Source: Bradyrhizobium erythrophlei (GTDB lineage: Bacteria > Pseudomonadota > Alphaproteobacteria > Rhizobiales > Xanthobacteraceae). From it: 64,000 nt of DNA. Positions 46,086-54,611 of the stretch are shown here, piece after piece. The notes under the pieces were generated by a model that saw nothing but the letters and a program-made list of their open reading frames with translations, was not told the DNA's origin and made no database searches. How positions within the stretch are numbered: the stretch's first letter is position 1; every line of letters starts with the position of its first letter. The DNA is taken from the NCBI RefSeq assembly GCF_900142985.1, contig NZ_LT670849.1, forward strand, positions 3,782,001-3,846,000. Reading direction: 5' to 3'. Both the position numbers and the translations under genes were made by a program.

Positions 46086-46420
46086 ATACTCTCGGCTCTG
46101 CTAGCGTAGATGTCCGGCATCGTACACGGCTAATCGTGATGGACGTGCTGGAATCTGAGATTCGGCCGCTACTCAAGATTCACGGCGGCGGCGTCGACCT
46201 TCTCGAGCTTTCGGACGACGGCGTACTCCGCCTGGAATTCCAAGGGGCGTGCCGCGGGTGTGCCTTGCAAAGCGTGACCTACGCGATCGGAATCCGGCAA
46301 CGATTGCTTGAAGTCGACGGAATAACTGACGTCGAGATGAAGGGCGTACGGCTTTCAAAGGCCGCGTTAGGCCGGACTGCCGCACTCTACAAAGGCTATT
46401 CGTTTCGGATCGCGCGCTAG
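46082..46420 (+). CDS. NifU C-terminal-domain-like Fe-S protein
   Basis: A 112-residue protein with the NifU/Nfu domain: VLESEIRPLLKIHGGGVDLL, VLRLEFQGACRGCALQSVTY with the Cys-x2-Cys pair, and IRQRLLEVDGITDVEM. Such proteins carry and deliver 4Fe-4S clusters. Its ATG overlaps the amidohydrolase stop (ATGA), so it is translated with that gene and is probably dedicated to this cluster and not to general Fe-S assembly. Which enzyme receives the cluster is unclear, because none of the neighbours is a recognised Fe-S protein. Confidence 0.85.
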   Translation: MNTLGSASVDVRHRTRLIVMDVLESEIRPLLKIHGGGVDLLELSDDGVLRLEFQGACRGCALQSVTYAIGIRQRLLEVDGITDVEMKGVRLSKAALGRTAALYKGYSFRIAR

Positions 46421-46505
46421 CTTCGCCCGAAATCCGCTGCCCCTACGACGGCGGTCCGAAGAGCCGCCCGATTTTTGAAAACTCCTGAACGCCAACGGAT
46501 ATATC

Positions 46506-47849
46506 ATGGTAGTCGAAACGGAACGTGACCGCCGCGGCGCCCAGAGTTATTTTGCAATAGACGGCATCGGTCCAGCACAAAAGCATTCGTTGCTCAGCAG
46601 TTTCATCGGCTGGATGTTTGACGGGTACGAAACCAGTACGCTCTTTCTAGTCGGTGGCGCAGCGATGATGTCGCTGTTGCCGTCGACGGACGCCGCTTCA
46701 GTTCAGCGGGGAGTCGGCATAGCTATTAGCGGTACCTTGCTCGGCTGGGCAGTGGGCGGCGCGGTGGGTAGCATTTTTGCCGACTATGTCGGTCGAAAAC
46801 GAATGCTCGTTATCTCGATCGCAGGCTACTCGATTCTGACGGCGTTTACTGCGCTCAGCCCGAATTTCTATTGCCTGGTGGCCCTTCGGTTCCTGACCGG
46901 TCTGTTTCTGGGTTGTGAATGGAGTACCGGAACTGCATTGATCGCGGAAACGTGGCCGGCGCGGGCGCGCGCGAAAGCGTTGGGCATCATGCAGTCAGGC
47001 TATGGTTTTGGCTTTCTTCTGGCCTCAGGGCTTTGGTTGCTACTGCAACCCTTGCTTAGTAGCGAGGGGTGGCGATCGATGTTTGCTCTTGGCGTCATTC
47101 CCGCCTTCTTCCTGATATACATCAGGCGTGAATTGCCTGAATCGCAGCTCTGGTTGGACAGCCAATCGTTTCGTCGGAAAAGCGAGGCGGTTGAAACAAA
47201 GCTGATGACGAAAGTTGCGCCCGAGCAAAAGTTTACTTTGACGCAGGTGTTTGCGGATTCGACCTCACGGAGTCGTCTCTTAAAGACGTTAGTCCTCGCA
47301 TGCATCACGGTCGCTGTGTTCTACGGGACCAATGCGCTAATACCGGTCTACATTTCATCCATTGCGTCACAAGCGGGCTTGAACGCCAAATACTGGGCGA
47401 GTATGTCGGCTGTAATTTTTAATATCGGAGCGATCATCAGCTACATTGCGGCCGGCTTTATTTGCGACAAGGTGGGGCGCAAGCCGTACATGTATTTTAT
47501 TTTCGCCGGCGGGCTCGTCGCCGGCCCCGTCATGTTTTCGATCCCTCCTGAACTAACGACAGCGCTGGTAGCGACCGCGGTTCTCGGGTTCTTCACACTC
47601 GGAGCTTTTTCCTGGATGCCGATATACCTGCCGGAGCTATTTGCAACTCGGGTACGAGCCACCGCACTCGGATTCGTATTTAATATGGCACGGTTTATCG
47701 CCTTTGCTACCCCGATCTATTCCGCTTGGCTCTTCACTACGTTTGGCGGTCCGGCACGCGCTGTTGTCAGCCTCAGTCTTCTGTTCGCGGTATCGTTGAT
47801 CATCGTGTTCGTTCTTCCCGAAACTAAAGGAAGGCCGCTCCCCGAATGA
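46506..47849 (+). CDS. MFS transporter of the metabolite:H+ symporter type
   Basis: A 447-residue, twelve-helix transporter. FIGWMFDGYETSTLFLVGGA in helix 1 and the loop IFADYVGRKRMLVISI are signatures of the aromatic-acid/metabolite:H+ symporter group (Asp in helix 1, GRK loop), and RFLTGLFLGCEWSTGTALIA in helix 4-5 is also typical. The central loop (residues about 215-255) is longer than usual. It follows the NifU-like gene by 85 bases and likely imports the substrate of the amidohydrolase pathway. Confidence 0.9.
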   Translation: MVVETERDRRGAQSYFAIDGIGPAQKHSLLSSFIGWMFDGYETSTLFLVGGAAMMSLLPSTDAASVQRGVGIAISGTLLGWAVGGAVGSIFADYVGRKRMLVISIAGYSILTAFTALSPNFYCLVALRFLTGLFLGCEWSTGTALIAETWPARARAKALGIMQSGYGFGFLLASGLWLLLQPLLSSEGWRSMFALGVIPAFFLIYIRRELPESQLWLDSQSFRRKSEAVETKLMTKVAPEQKFTLTQVFADSTSRSRLLKTLVLACITVAVFYGTNALIPVYISSIASQAGLNAKYWASMSAVIFNIGAIISYIAAGFICDKVGRKPYMYFIFAGGLVAGPVMFSIPPELTTALVATAVLGFFTLGAFSWMPIYLPELFATRVRATALGFVFNMARFIAFATPIYSAWLFTTFGGPARAVVSLSLLFAVSLIIVFVLPETKGRPLPE

Positions 47850-47941
47850 CACGTGGGAGCTGACCGGATTGAAATACCTGAAAACGTCTTCGGATGAGCG
47901 ACGTTGACGGTGAATATCTTTAATCGAACGGTGGAGTTGCG

Positions 47942-48382
47942 ATGCTTATAGATCTCTCAAAATCATCAATGGCCTTGGATGTTGCTCTCAGCAAAGCCCG
48001 TGAGCTCAATTTGGAACCCCTCGCGGTCGTGGTTCTGGACAGCGGCGGCAACATGGTTGCAATGAAGCGGGAGGATGGTGCCGGCATATTGCGATCGGAA
48101 ATAGCGTTCAGCAAGGCTTGGGGTGCGCTTGGCATGGGATTCGGCTCCCGAAATTTGATGGAGAGAGTGAGGAGAATGCCAGCATTCTTTGTGGCACTCG
48201 CGTCCGTTAGTAACGGCCGCGTGGTGCCGGTCCCGGGCGGTGTCTTAATTCGCGATGATGACGGCAAGGTTATTGGTGCGGTAGGGGTGTCGGGCGCCAC
48301 ATCCGATCAAGATGAACTGTGCGCCGTTGCTGGCATTAAAGCAGCCGGTCTGAATGCAGATCCCGGCAATGACGTATTCTGA
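47942..48382 (+). CDS. GlcG/HbpS-like (DUF336) protein
   Basis: A 146-residue protein with the heme-degrading/HbpS fold pattern: ALDVALSKARELNLEPLAVV, VLDSGGNMVAMKREDGAG, AFSKAWGALGMGFGSRNLME, VPVPGGVLIRDDDGKVIGAV and GVSGATSDQDELCAVAGI. Members bind heme or act as accessory proteins in glycolate, diol or aromatic pathways. It starts 92 bases after the MFS gene with GGAG before the ATG and is probably the last gene of the AraC-linked operon. It is convergent with the GntR gene. Confidence 0.88.
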   Translation: MLIDLSKSSMALDVALSKARELNLEPLAVVVLDSGGNMVAMKREDGAGILRSEIAFSKAWGALGMGFGSRNLMERVRRMPAFFVALASVSNGRVVPVPGGVLIRDDDGKVIGAVGVSGATSDQDELCAVAGIKAAGLNADPGNDVF

Positions 48383-48420
48383 CAATTGCGTCGGCTGCTT
48401 GATGACTTGGAGCCGAAAAA

Positions 48421-49230
48421 TCATTCGGCGGTTTCAGTTGAGACCAAGCTCAGAACTTGCGTATCGCTTGCGCGTGGCAAATTGATTTCGAATCTCATGC
48501 GATCGGGTGGGTAGATTAGTCTTGTAAACTCAAGGACGGAGCCCTGAGCAGAATAGGTAATTCGATTCATGCCGAGGCAAATATCGCCGACGCGCATATG
48601 CAGGTTGGCAGCGGACGGTTCGTCGAGTGTGACCGTCTTGATAATGTGTTTCGCTTCCTTGATGACTAGTCCCAGTGAATTTTCCAATATGGTGTATGTC
48701 GTCTGCTTGTCGATATTTTTGGCGAGCAGGTAGGCGACACCGCTCATTGACAGAGGCAAGTGCAACGTAGCTTGAGCGATAGGTATGTCCCCATTGCAAA
48801 AGAGCCGAACCAGCTTGACGACTTCTTCATCCGTCGTCTCCAAAGCGGAGGCCACCTCCTCATCAGGCGCGACGTGCTCTAGGCTTACCACCTTTATTGA
48901 GGGCTCGATGCCTTGCTGCCGTAACGCTTCGACGATTGTTTGCGCCCCGCTCGAAAGTTGCTGTCTGACATGCGTGCCACTGACGAACGTACCTCGCCCT
49001 TGATGCTTGTAGATAAAGCCTGTGTCCTCAAGCTCGGCGAGTGCTTGACGAACGGTAACACGGCTGACGCCAAAATCCTTGGTGAGACTTGTCTCGCTGG
49101 GTAATTGTTTCTCTGGCGGATAGACACCTGAGATAATCTGATAACGCAGTTTCTCCACGATCTGCGCATACAGAGGTGTCCTAGATCTCCGAGCTCGTCG
49201 CATTTGATGACCGTCAATCATGGCGAACAT
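48421..49230 (-). CDS. GntR-family (HutC-type) transcriptional regulator
   Basis: A 269-residue regulator from ATG 49230, chosen for the AAGGAG just upstream. The N-terminal winged HTH reads PLYAQIVEKLRYQIISGVYP, KQLPSETSLTKDFGVSRVTV and RQALAELEDTGFIYKHQGRG. A UTRA effector domain of HutC type follows (residues about 100-255, ending EFTRLIYPPDRMRFEINLP). It lies 62 bases downstream of the OFA transporter gene on the same strand and is probably cotranscribed with it. It likely represses the divergent OFA/aldehyde dehydrogenase promoters, where candidate operators are seen at 50594-50677. Confidence 0.92.
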   Translation of the reverse strand: MFAMIDGHQMRRARRSRTPLYAQIVEKLRYQIISGVYPPEKQLPSETSLTKDFGVSRVTVRQALAELEDTGFIYKHQGRGTFVSGTHVRQQLSSGAQTIVEALRQQGIEPSIKVVSLEHVAPDEEVASALETTDEEVVKLVRLFCNGDIPIAQATLHLPLSMSGVAYLLAKNIDKQTTYTILENSLGLVIKEAKHIIKTVTLDEPSAANLHMRVGDICLGMNRITYSAQGSVLEFTRLIYPPDRMRFEINLPRASDTQVLSLVSTETAE

Positions 49231-49292
49231 CAACTCCTTTCGCTGCAATTCTGATAGCGAGAAACGAGCCACCGCGCGGTTGTTCTTGGCAT

Positions 49293-50558
49293 CTAGGCTG
49301 TCCTCACTTCGCCTACGGCCGTTGAACTGGCGTTCAATCGCCGCCGCATTGGCTTTAGGACAAGCAACGCCAGGCCTGCAGCTAGGGTGTTGAAAAATGC
49401 AGCCATGATGAAAATCGGTGTCCATGTGCCCGTCGCGATGGTCAATACGCTTCCAAGCGGCACCAGGATGGCGGCGACGCCTTTCGCCGTATAGAGCAGC
49501 CCGAAATTGGTGGTGGCGAACTTACTGCCGAAAATATCCGTGCATGTTGAAGGGAATAGCGTGAAAATTTCTCCCCAGGCAAAAAACACCATCGCAGAGA
49601 AAACGACAAAGAGCGTCGGATGATTGCCGAAGGCAATGAGTAGGCAAATTGCCGCCGCTTCGAGAAGAAACGCCATAAACATCGTATTCTCTCGCCCGAG
49701 CTTATCAGATACCCAACCAAAGAATGGCCGCGTGATTCCGTTCAGTGTTCGATCGAGTGTCATAGCGAACGTCAGTGCGGGCAGCGTCAGACCGAGAAAG
49801 GACACTGGAGTTTCTGCGATCTTGAAATCCAGTGCCATCAGGGCGAGCTGCGCGGTCGACATCAACCCACCCGCAACGACCAGCGCAAACATAACGTAGA
49901 GGAGCCAAAAAATGGGTTCGCGCAGGACTTGGGACGGGTGATGGTCGACGCTGATTGCGGGCTTCGTCGCCGAAGGCAGCGGGGTTTCCCCTAACCGGGG
50001 GAAGCGGAGCAACGGCGCGATCAAGATGATGATAAGTCCCTGGACGATGCCAAAATAGAGGAAGGTCAGTTGGTAACCGCTAAGGTCAATCATCGTCGCA
50101 ATGGGAATGACAGTTATAGCCGAGCCGATGCCGAACCCTGCTGACGTCAGGCCTGAGGCCAATCCGCGACGATCAGGAAACCACTTCAGCGCATTTCCGA
50201 TCGCCGCGCTATAGACGATACCGGCGCCTGTACCGCCAACCGCCGCACCCGCATAGAGCAAGAAAAGCGTTCCGGCCTGGGAATTGATCACCCAAGCCAA
50301 TCCGACCAACGCGCCGCCGCAAGCGACCATCAACCTCGGCCCGATACGATCGATGAGATAGCCCTCGAGCGGAACGAGCCATGTTTCTGCGAGGATGAAA
50401 ATCGTGAACGCCAGCTGTATGGCCGGTCTGCCCCAATGATATTTTTCATCGATGGGTGCCACGAAAAGCGTCCAGCCATATTGCAGATTTGCGATCGTGA
50501 TCATGCAGCAGACGCCCAAGACGAGTTGAAGCCAGCGCTTAGAATCCTTGGTTCTCAT
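49293..50558 (-). CDS. OFA-family (oxalate/formate antiporter-like) MFS transporter
   Basis: A 421-residue, twelve-helix transporter of the OFA group related to OxlT. Signatures are IANLQYGWTLFVAPIDEKYHW at the start (helix 1 and loop), LIDRIGPRLMVACGGALVG, YSAAIGNALKWFPDRRGLAS and LLYTAKGVAAILVPLGSVL, whose Lys corresponds to the substrate-binding lysine of helix 11. OFA members exchange oxalate for formate or carry other small carboxylates. It is divergent from an aldehyde dehydrogenase and followed by a GntR gene. Oxalate/formate is plausible because of oxdC and the formate dehydrogenase elsewhere in the window, but another carboxylate linked to the adjacent cluster is possible. Confidence 0.87.
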   Translation of the reverse strand: MRTKDSKRWLQLVLGVCCMITIANLQYGWTLFVAPIDEKYHWGRPAIQLAFTIFILAETWLVPLEGYLIDRIGPRLMVACGGALVGLAWVINSQAGTLFLLYAGAAVGGTGAGIVYSAAIGNALKWFPDRRGLASGLTSAGFGIGSAITVIPIATMIDLSGYQLTFLYFGIVQGLIIILIAPLLRFPRLGETPLPSATKPAISVDHHPSQVLREPIFWLLYVMFALVVAGGLMSTAQLALMALDFKIAETPVSFLGLTLPALTFAMTLDRTLNGITRPFFGWVSDKLGRENTMFMAFLLEAAAICLLIAFGNHPTLFVVFSAMVFFAWGEIFTLFPSTCTDIFGSKFATTNFGLLYTAKGVAAILVPLGSVLTIATGTWTPIFIMAAFFNTLAAGLALLVLKPMRRRLNASSTAVGEVRTA

Positions 50559-50593
50559 TATAACCTCCCCGTCTTCTGATTCATCAGGTTCAT

Positions 50594-50677
50594 CTCAGAC
50601 CACTCGAAGTGTCTGAGATTTATATATTTTTATCATCATTTGACATGGGTACTAATAACTAATACAAGTAATACAAG
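50594..50677. promoter_or_regulatory. Candidate operators and promoter between OFA transporter and aldehyde dehydrogenase genes
   Basis: Two features stand out in the 156-base divergent gap. A perfect inverted repeat CTCAGAC-N10-GTCTGAG lies at 50594-50617. A tandem repeat of TAATACAAG lies at 50660-50677, just after a TTGACA (50639-50644) that could be the -35 box of the dehydrogenase gene, so a protein bound to the tandem repeat would cover the -10 region. The adjacent GntR regulator is the obvious candidate for one of these sites. Confidence 0.5.
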
Positions 50678-50714
50678 CAAACCTATTTCACCACTTTGGA
50701 ACGGAGGAATCGTT

Positions 50715-52211
50715 ATGGACGCAGCAAAAACCCCGGAATTCGAAACACGAATCAAAACGGATCTGTTCATCAACGGAACTTGGGTCGAAGGTACCGGGGC
50801 GGCTCCCTTCGGCGTGATCAACCCGTTTGACAATTCAGAGATCTGCAAGATCCGTCCGGCCAGCGAGGCACAGGTGAACGAGGCTATCGAGGCCGCGCAC
50901 GCTGCGTTCCGACGACCTGATTGGAAAAAGCTCACCGGACGGGAGCGCGGAACGCTCCTCTATCGGCTTGCTCAGTTGCTCAGGCGCGATTTGGAATCGT
51001 TCGCTGTCCTTGAATCTCTCGACACGGGTATTCCGATTCGTGAAACGCGCATGGAAGTCGCGACGTCGGCGGCGCACTTGGAATATTTCGCTGGCTTGGC
51101 CGGTTCGATCGAGGGCACTTGCCAGGATTTGGGATCGCGTTTCAACTTTACGCGCCGCGAACCATTCGGCGTCGTCGGGCAAATCGTGCCGTGGAATACA
51201 CCGCTGAAGCTAATGGCGAGGGGTTTCGCGGCCGCCGTGGCCTGCGGCAATACGATGGTCGTGAAGCCGTCGATCGTTGCTCCGCTGACTAACCTTCGAT
51301 TTGGTGAGCTCGTTGATGAGGCTGGTTTTCCGCGCGGTACCATCAACATCATCACCGGCTCGGGTCGCACGGTAGGAAAGCTCATCGTCGAGCATCCAAA
51401 AGTGCGAAAAATAATCTTTACCGGCGGAACGGAGGGCGGGCGTGAGATCCTGCATCAAGCGGCGCATACGGTTACGCCGGCGGTGCTTGAACTTGGCGGC
51501 AAGGGGCCGATCATCGTATCTGAAAACATCGATTGGGAGGAAACGCTTGATGGCGTTCTGACCCAAGCTTTCGCGAGGAAGGCAGAAGTCTGCTTCGCCG
51601 GCACGCGATTGTTCATACCGGCGAAACTGCACGATAAGTTCGTAACCGACCTTGCCGCAATGGCCGAACGCATTCCGATCGGAAATCCGTTGGATGCAAA
51701 GACGCAGCTTGGTCCTTTGATGACAGCGCAGCGCCTGACCGACATCCTGGCACAGCTCGATGCCGCCAAGCCTATTGGCGCCAAAGTTTTCTGCGGCGGC
51801 AAGAAGGAGACCCAACGAGATCTAAGCAAGGGCAACTTCATGCGCCCGACCATCGTTACCGATGTCAAGCCAGACATGGCCATTGCTCGTGATGAGCTTT
51901 TTGGTCCTGTGCTTTGCGTTACTTCATATGTTGATCTCGATGACGCCGTGCGGATGGCCAACGACTCCGAGTACGGTTTGGCCAGTTACGTCTGGTCTAA
52001 CGATCTCCGGGAAAGCAATCGAATCGCGCAGGAGCTTGAAGCGGGGAATGTCTTCCTGAATGCCTACGGCTATCAATCGGAGATTCCATTCGGCGGTTAC
52101 AAAATGAGCGGTATCGGAAGGGAACACGGCACCGAAGCCATGCATGAATATACGCAGATCAAGAGCGTCACGGTCGGAATGGAGCGTTTTAAGTCACGTT
52201 TTGAAATTTAA
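50715..52211 (+). CDS. NAD(P)-dependent aldehyde dehydrogenase
   Basis: About 498 residues from ATG 50715 with GGAGGAA upstream. Key residues of the ALDH superfamily are in place: Asn161 in IVPWNTPLK, Glu259 in VLELGGKGP and the nucleophile Cys293 in EVCFAG, plus ELFGPVLCVTSY near 395 and NDSEYGLASYVW. The usual GQ before the catalytic Cys is replaced by AE. It oxidises an aldehyde to an acid in the pathway served by this cluster. It is divergent from the OFA transporter and followed closely by a reductase remnant. Confidence 0.93.
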   Translation: MDAAKTPEFETRIKTDLFINGTWVEGTGAAPFGVINPFDNSEICKIRPASEAQVNEAIEAAHAAFRRPDWKKLTGRERGTLLYRLAQLLRRDLESFAVLESLDTGIPIRETRMEVATSAAHLEYFAGLAGSIEGTCQDLGSRFNFTRREPFGVVGQIVPWNTPLKLMARGFAAAVACGNTMVVKPSIVAPLTNLRFGELVDEAGFPRGTINIITGSGRTVGKLIVEHPKVRKIIFTGGTEGGREILHQAAHTVTPAVLELGGKGPIIVSENIDWEETLDGVLTQAFARKAEVCFAGTRLFIPAKLHDKFVTDLAAMAERIPIGNPLDAKTQLGPLMTAQRLTDILAQLDAAKPIGAKVFCGGKKETQRDLSKGNFMRPTIVTDVKPDMAIARDELFGPVLCVTSYVDLDDAVRMANDSEYGLASYVWSNDLRESNRIAQELEAGNVFLNAYGYQSEIPFGGYKMSGIGREHGTEAMHEYTQIKSVTVGMERFKSRFEI

Positions 52212-52217
52212 CCCGTT

Positions 52218-52547
52218 ATGGGATTCGCTGAGCTCAACGCGCGGCGAATCCCATTGACGCTCGCGGGTCACGAGGTATCGGTCGTTGCATGCGGAGAACA
52301 TCTCAAGGCGATACGCGCCAGGGGTTTGACGCTCAGAATTGGAGGGATCGAAAAAAGAGCAGCTGTACAAGCGAGCGATGATCCTGCCCAATTTGGACCC
52401 CAAGATTACGTCTTCTGCACGCTCAAGTCGCACCAGGCGTACGCAGCCGCTCGCTCTTTCGTCCCTTTGCTTGGGCCCAAACCTGCGTTTCCTGATTCAG
52501 TGCTCGGACGAAGCCGGACTCATCGGCGAGGGGAATCGTTACATTGA
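52218..52547 (+). pseudogene. Truncated ketopantoate-reductase-like gene
   Basis: Six bases after the aldehyde dehydrogenase stop a frame starts with no cofactor motif. It then reads LTLAGHEVSVVACGEHLKAI, RARGLTLRIGG, QASDDPAQFGPQDYVFCTLK and SFVPLLGPKPA, which lines up with residues about 20-110 of the intact reductase encoded at 40641 (LALAGHDVSAIARGPHLAAV, ASDDPAAFGPQDVVICALKA). The nucleotide-binding GxGxxG and the whole C-terminal catalytic half are missing, so it is a remnant. Confidence 0.8.
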
Positions 52548-52676
52548 AAAAACCGAAGCCTGAGTCCGCTCGAAGCCAGTTTATCGACAGTTGCCGCCGA
52601 TGTCTAAGCAACTGATGAAGTCCGCTAATGTGGCCCTTTTCCGACCTGGTCGGTCTAACTGACTGTGTCGGTTAGT
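52548..52676. other. Short gap before the MITE-like element
   Basis: No gene is seen. The sequence ends with GTTAGT directly before the AGGGG target duplication of the element at 52682. Confidence 0.4.
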
Positions 52677-52681
52677 AGGGG

Positions 52682-52899
52682 GATAGTGTTGCAAAAGTCG
52701 TTTTGCAGGAGATGCAAATTTTCTGAGGGCCGCTGGCGCGTTATCCGTGTAATCATCTGAGGGACCTCATCGCCTTGCGCCAAATTCGTGGGCGACTTCG
52801 GTAGCGCGACTGAGACTATGCGAATCATCGCCCCCTTTGCGCTTCAGGTTTTCGCCAAAAATTTGTACCGCTGCAACTTTCGACTTTTGCAACACTATC
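52682..52899. mobile_element. MITE-like non-autonomous element with 19-bp inverted repeats and 5-bp target duplication
   Basis: The ends are perfect 19-bp inverted repeats: GATAGTGTTGCAAAAGTCG at 52682-52700 and its complement at 52881-52899, with imperfect similarity continuing inward for about 20 more bases. The element is 218 bp, too short for a transposase, and no coding frame was recognised. It is flanked on both sides by AGGGG (52677-52681 and 52900-52904), a direct 5-bp target-site duplication. It was presumably mobilised by a transposase of an IS with matching ends elsewhere in the genome. Confidence 0.85.
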
Positions 52900-52904
52900 A
52901 GGGG

Positions 52905-53196
52905 TAAAACGGACTCACAGCCGACATCACGGAAACGACGCGAATGACCCTAATGAGACATCTGCTCTCAATAGGAGGCGGCCCGATCGGAGTCGCCTCC
53001 ACCTCAAGCGCTTCTCCAACCCATCCAAATCAAGCGCAGCCAACTAAAAGAATAAACTTGAATTTAATGGGCAGGTCCGCATGGGCCGCTACCTCTGAAG
53101 GGTCGCGCACCAGGGGGCTGCGCGATCCGTATCCGAGGGGCGCGGGAAGGGGTTGATCGGGCGAGTACTCGACGTGGCGATATGGAGGCGCCAAAA
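52905..53196. other. Region upstream of the second LysR gene
   Basis: A short plus-strand frame (52944-53156) has no recognisable features. Otherwise it probably holds only the LysR promoter. Confidence 0.35.
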
Positions 53197-54186
53197 ATGG
53201 ACTATCTGGGCGCGCTGCGTATGTTCGTGCGAGCGGTAGAGGTCGGCAGCTTTTCGAAAGCTGCAATTGCCACGAATACCAAGACATCGACCGTCTCGCG
53301 CGCGATCGCCGGCCTGGAAGAGGATCTTGGCGTCAGCCTGTTTCATCGCACTACGCGACGCGCGCATCTCACCGAGCCGGGCGCCACATTCTACGAGCAC
53401 GCACGCGGCGTTCTGCGCGGCCTAGAGGAAGCGCGGGATGCGGCCTCTGCCATGCAGGGGCGGCCACAGGGATTGATCCGCCTGCATATCCCGAGCGGCT
53501 TCGGCCGCCTGCACATCATGCCGTTCGTGCCCGATTTCCTGGCCGCCTATCCCGATATTCGCCTCGATGTCTCTCTGACCGATGTGCGGGTCGATCTGCT
53601 CTCTGTCGGCGCGGACCTTGCTATCCGTATCGGTTCGCTTTTGAATTCCAGCATGCTCGCCCGCAAACTCGCGCCGCACCGGCGCGTTACCTGCGCGAGC
53701 CCGGCCTATCTGGGCCGTATGCCGCCGATCGCCGAGCCGATCGACCTGCTGCAGCACAATTGTCTTGTCTATGCACTGCAACCGACCGATCGTTGGTTCT
53801 TTCGTAACCCGGCCGAGGCGGGCGAGGCTTTCGAGCAAGTACCCGTCACCGGCACGTTGTGCGCCGACGACGCCGAGCCGCTGCGGGATGCGGCGCTTGC
53901 CGGCGTGGGGGTTGCGCTGCTCCCGACGTGGCTCGTCGGCGAGGATATCAAGGCGGGTCGCCTGCGGCATGTGCTTTCCGAGTGGTCCTCCATGATCGCC
54001 ACGAAGCCGGGTGGCATCTTCGGGGTCTTTCCTCCGCATCGCATGGTGCCACCGAAGGTGCGGGCCTTTCTGGATTTTGCCCAGAAACGCTTTGGCAAGC
54101 CGCCCTACTGGGATCCCGATTGGACAGAGGACTGGCAAAAGACCTCGCACGACGTCGCCGAACAAGACGGCTCAGAGAGCGACTGA
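53197..54186 (+). CDS. LysR-family transcriptional regulator
   Basis: A 329-residue LysR protein. ATG 53197 was chosen because GGAGG lies nine bases upstream; an ATG at 53182 would add five residues. HTH region: LRMFVRAVEVGSFSKAAIAT, TKTSTVSRAIAGLEEDLGVS, LFHRTTRRAHLTEPG. The effector domain (about 95-300) is of the DsdC/CrgA-like group. The C-terminal 30 residues (PPYWDPDWTEDWQKTSHDVA) are an acidic extension beyond the usual length. It is not close kin to the LysR at 37377-38276. Its target is unclear; the porin 700 bases downstream is a possibility. Confidence 0.92.
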   Translation: MDYLGALRMFVRAVEVGSFSKAAIATNTKTSTVSRAIAGLEEDLGVSLFHRTTRRAHLTEPGATFYEHARGVLRGLEEARDAASAMQGRPQGLIRLHIPSGFGRLHIMPFVPDFLAAYPDIRLDVSLTDVRVDLLSVGADLAIRIGSLLNSSMLARKLAPHRRVTCASPAYLGRMPPIAEPIDLLQHNCLVYALQPTDRWFFRNPAEAGEAFEQVPVTGTLCADDAEPLRDAALAGVGVALLPTWLVGEDIKAGRLRHVLSEWSSMIATKPGGIFGVFPPHRMVPPKVRAFLDFAQKRFGKPPYWDPDWTEDWQKTSHDVAEQDGSESD

Positions 54187-54317
54187 GAATCGCGGCGCGT
54201 TGCGCGCCCCGCACCAATCATTCCCAGCACGGGGCTACAGCGCAGCCGATTGCTGACCTACATCAGACTTAAGCCTCGCGGCGACGTTCTTGATTTAGAC
54301 TCTTATGGAGAAGCGCA

Positions 54318-54578
54318 ATGTCGAGACTTGGCATCGTAGGGGCTGCGGCCCTGTCACTCGCGTCAGCAGTTGCCACCCCGGCCTTCGCCGTGGAACTTCA
54401 CGGCGTCCGTGGTGGCGACCTGATGGACATCAGCGGGTTCGGCGGTTTTCAAGCAAGCACCGGCTCGTTCGTACCGAGCGAGGCCGCTGCTGCTCATTGC
54501 GCCCAGCGTTGGGCGTACTACGACCGGGCGTCCGGAAAGTACATGGGCGACGATGGGCAGTGGCGTCCTTGCGTATAA
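54318..54578 (+). CDS. Small exported BA14k-like protein
   Basis: An 86-residue protein with GGAGAAG before ATG 54318 and a signal peptide (LGIVGAAALSLASAVATPAF, cleavage after AFA). The C-terminus has AHCAQRWAYYDRASGKYMG followed by DDGQWRPC, which matches the CAQRYRSYDPxSGTYLGxDG-x-RxPC pattern of BA14k-type proteins of Brucella and rhizobia; the two cysteines probably form a disulfide. BA14k-like proteins have lectin-like or cell-envelope roles in the few studied cases. An intrinsic terminator follows at once. Confidence 0.8.
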   Translation: MSRLGIVGAAALSLASAVATPAFAVELHGVRGGDLMDISGFGGFQASTGSFVPSEAAAAHCAQRWAYYDRASGKYMGDDGQWRPCV

Positions 54579-54582
54579 AACC

Positions 54583-54611
54583 AAAAAGGAGCGGCTCAAG
54601 CCGCTCTTTTT
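54583..54611 (+). terminator. Intrinsic terminator after the BA14k-like gene
   Basis: A perfect 7-bp stem GAGCGGC-TCAA-GCCGCTC (54589-54606) is followed by TTTTT at 54607-54611, and an A run precedes it at 54583-54587, so it may work in both directions. It begins about ten bases after the stop codon at 54578. Confidence 0.85.

Noticed and set aside
50660..50677. Tandem TAATACAAG repeats considered as a CRISPR or microsatellite
   Set aside because: Only two 9-bp units without spacers, in a promoter position; better explained as an operator.
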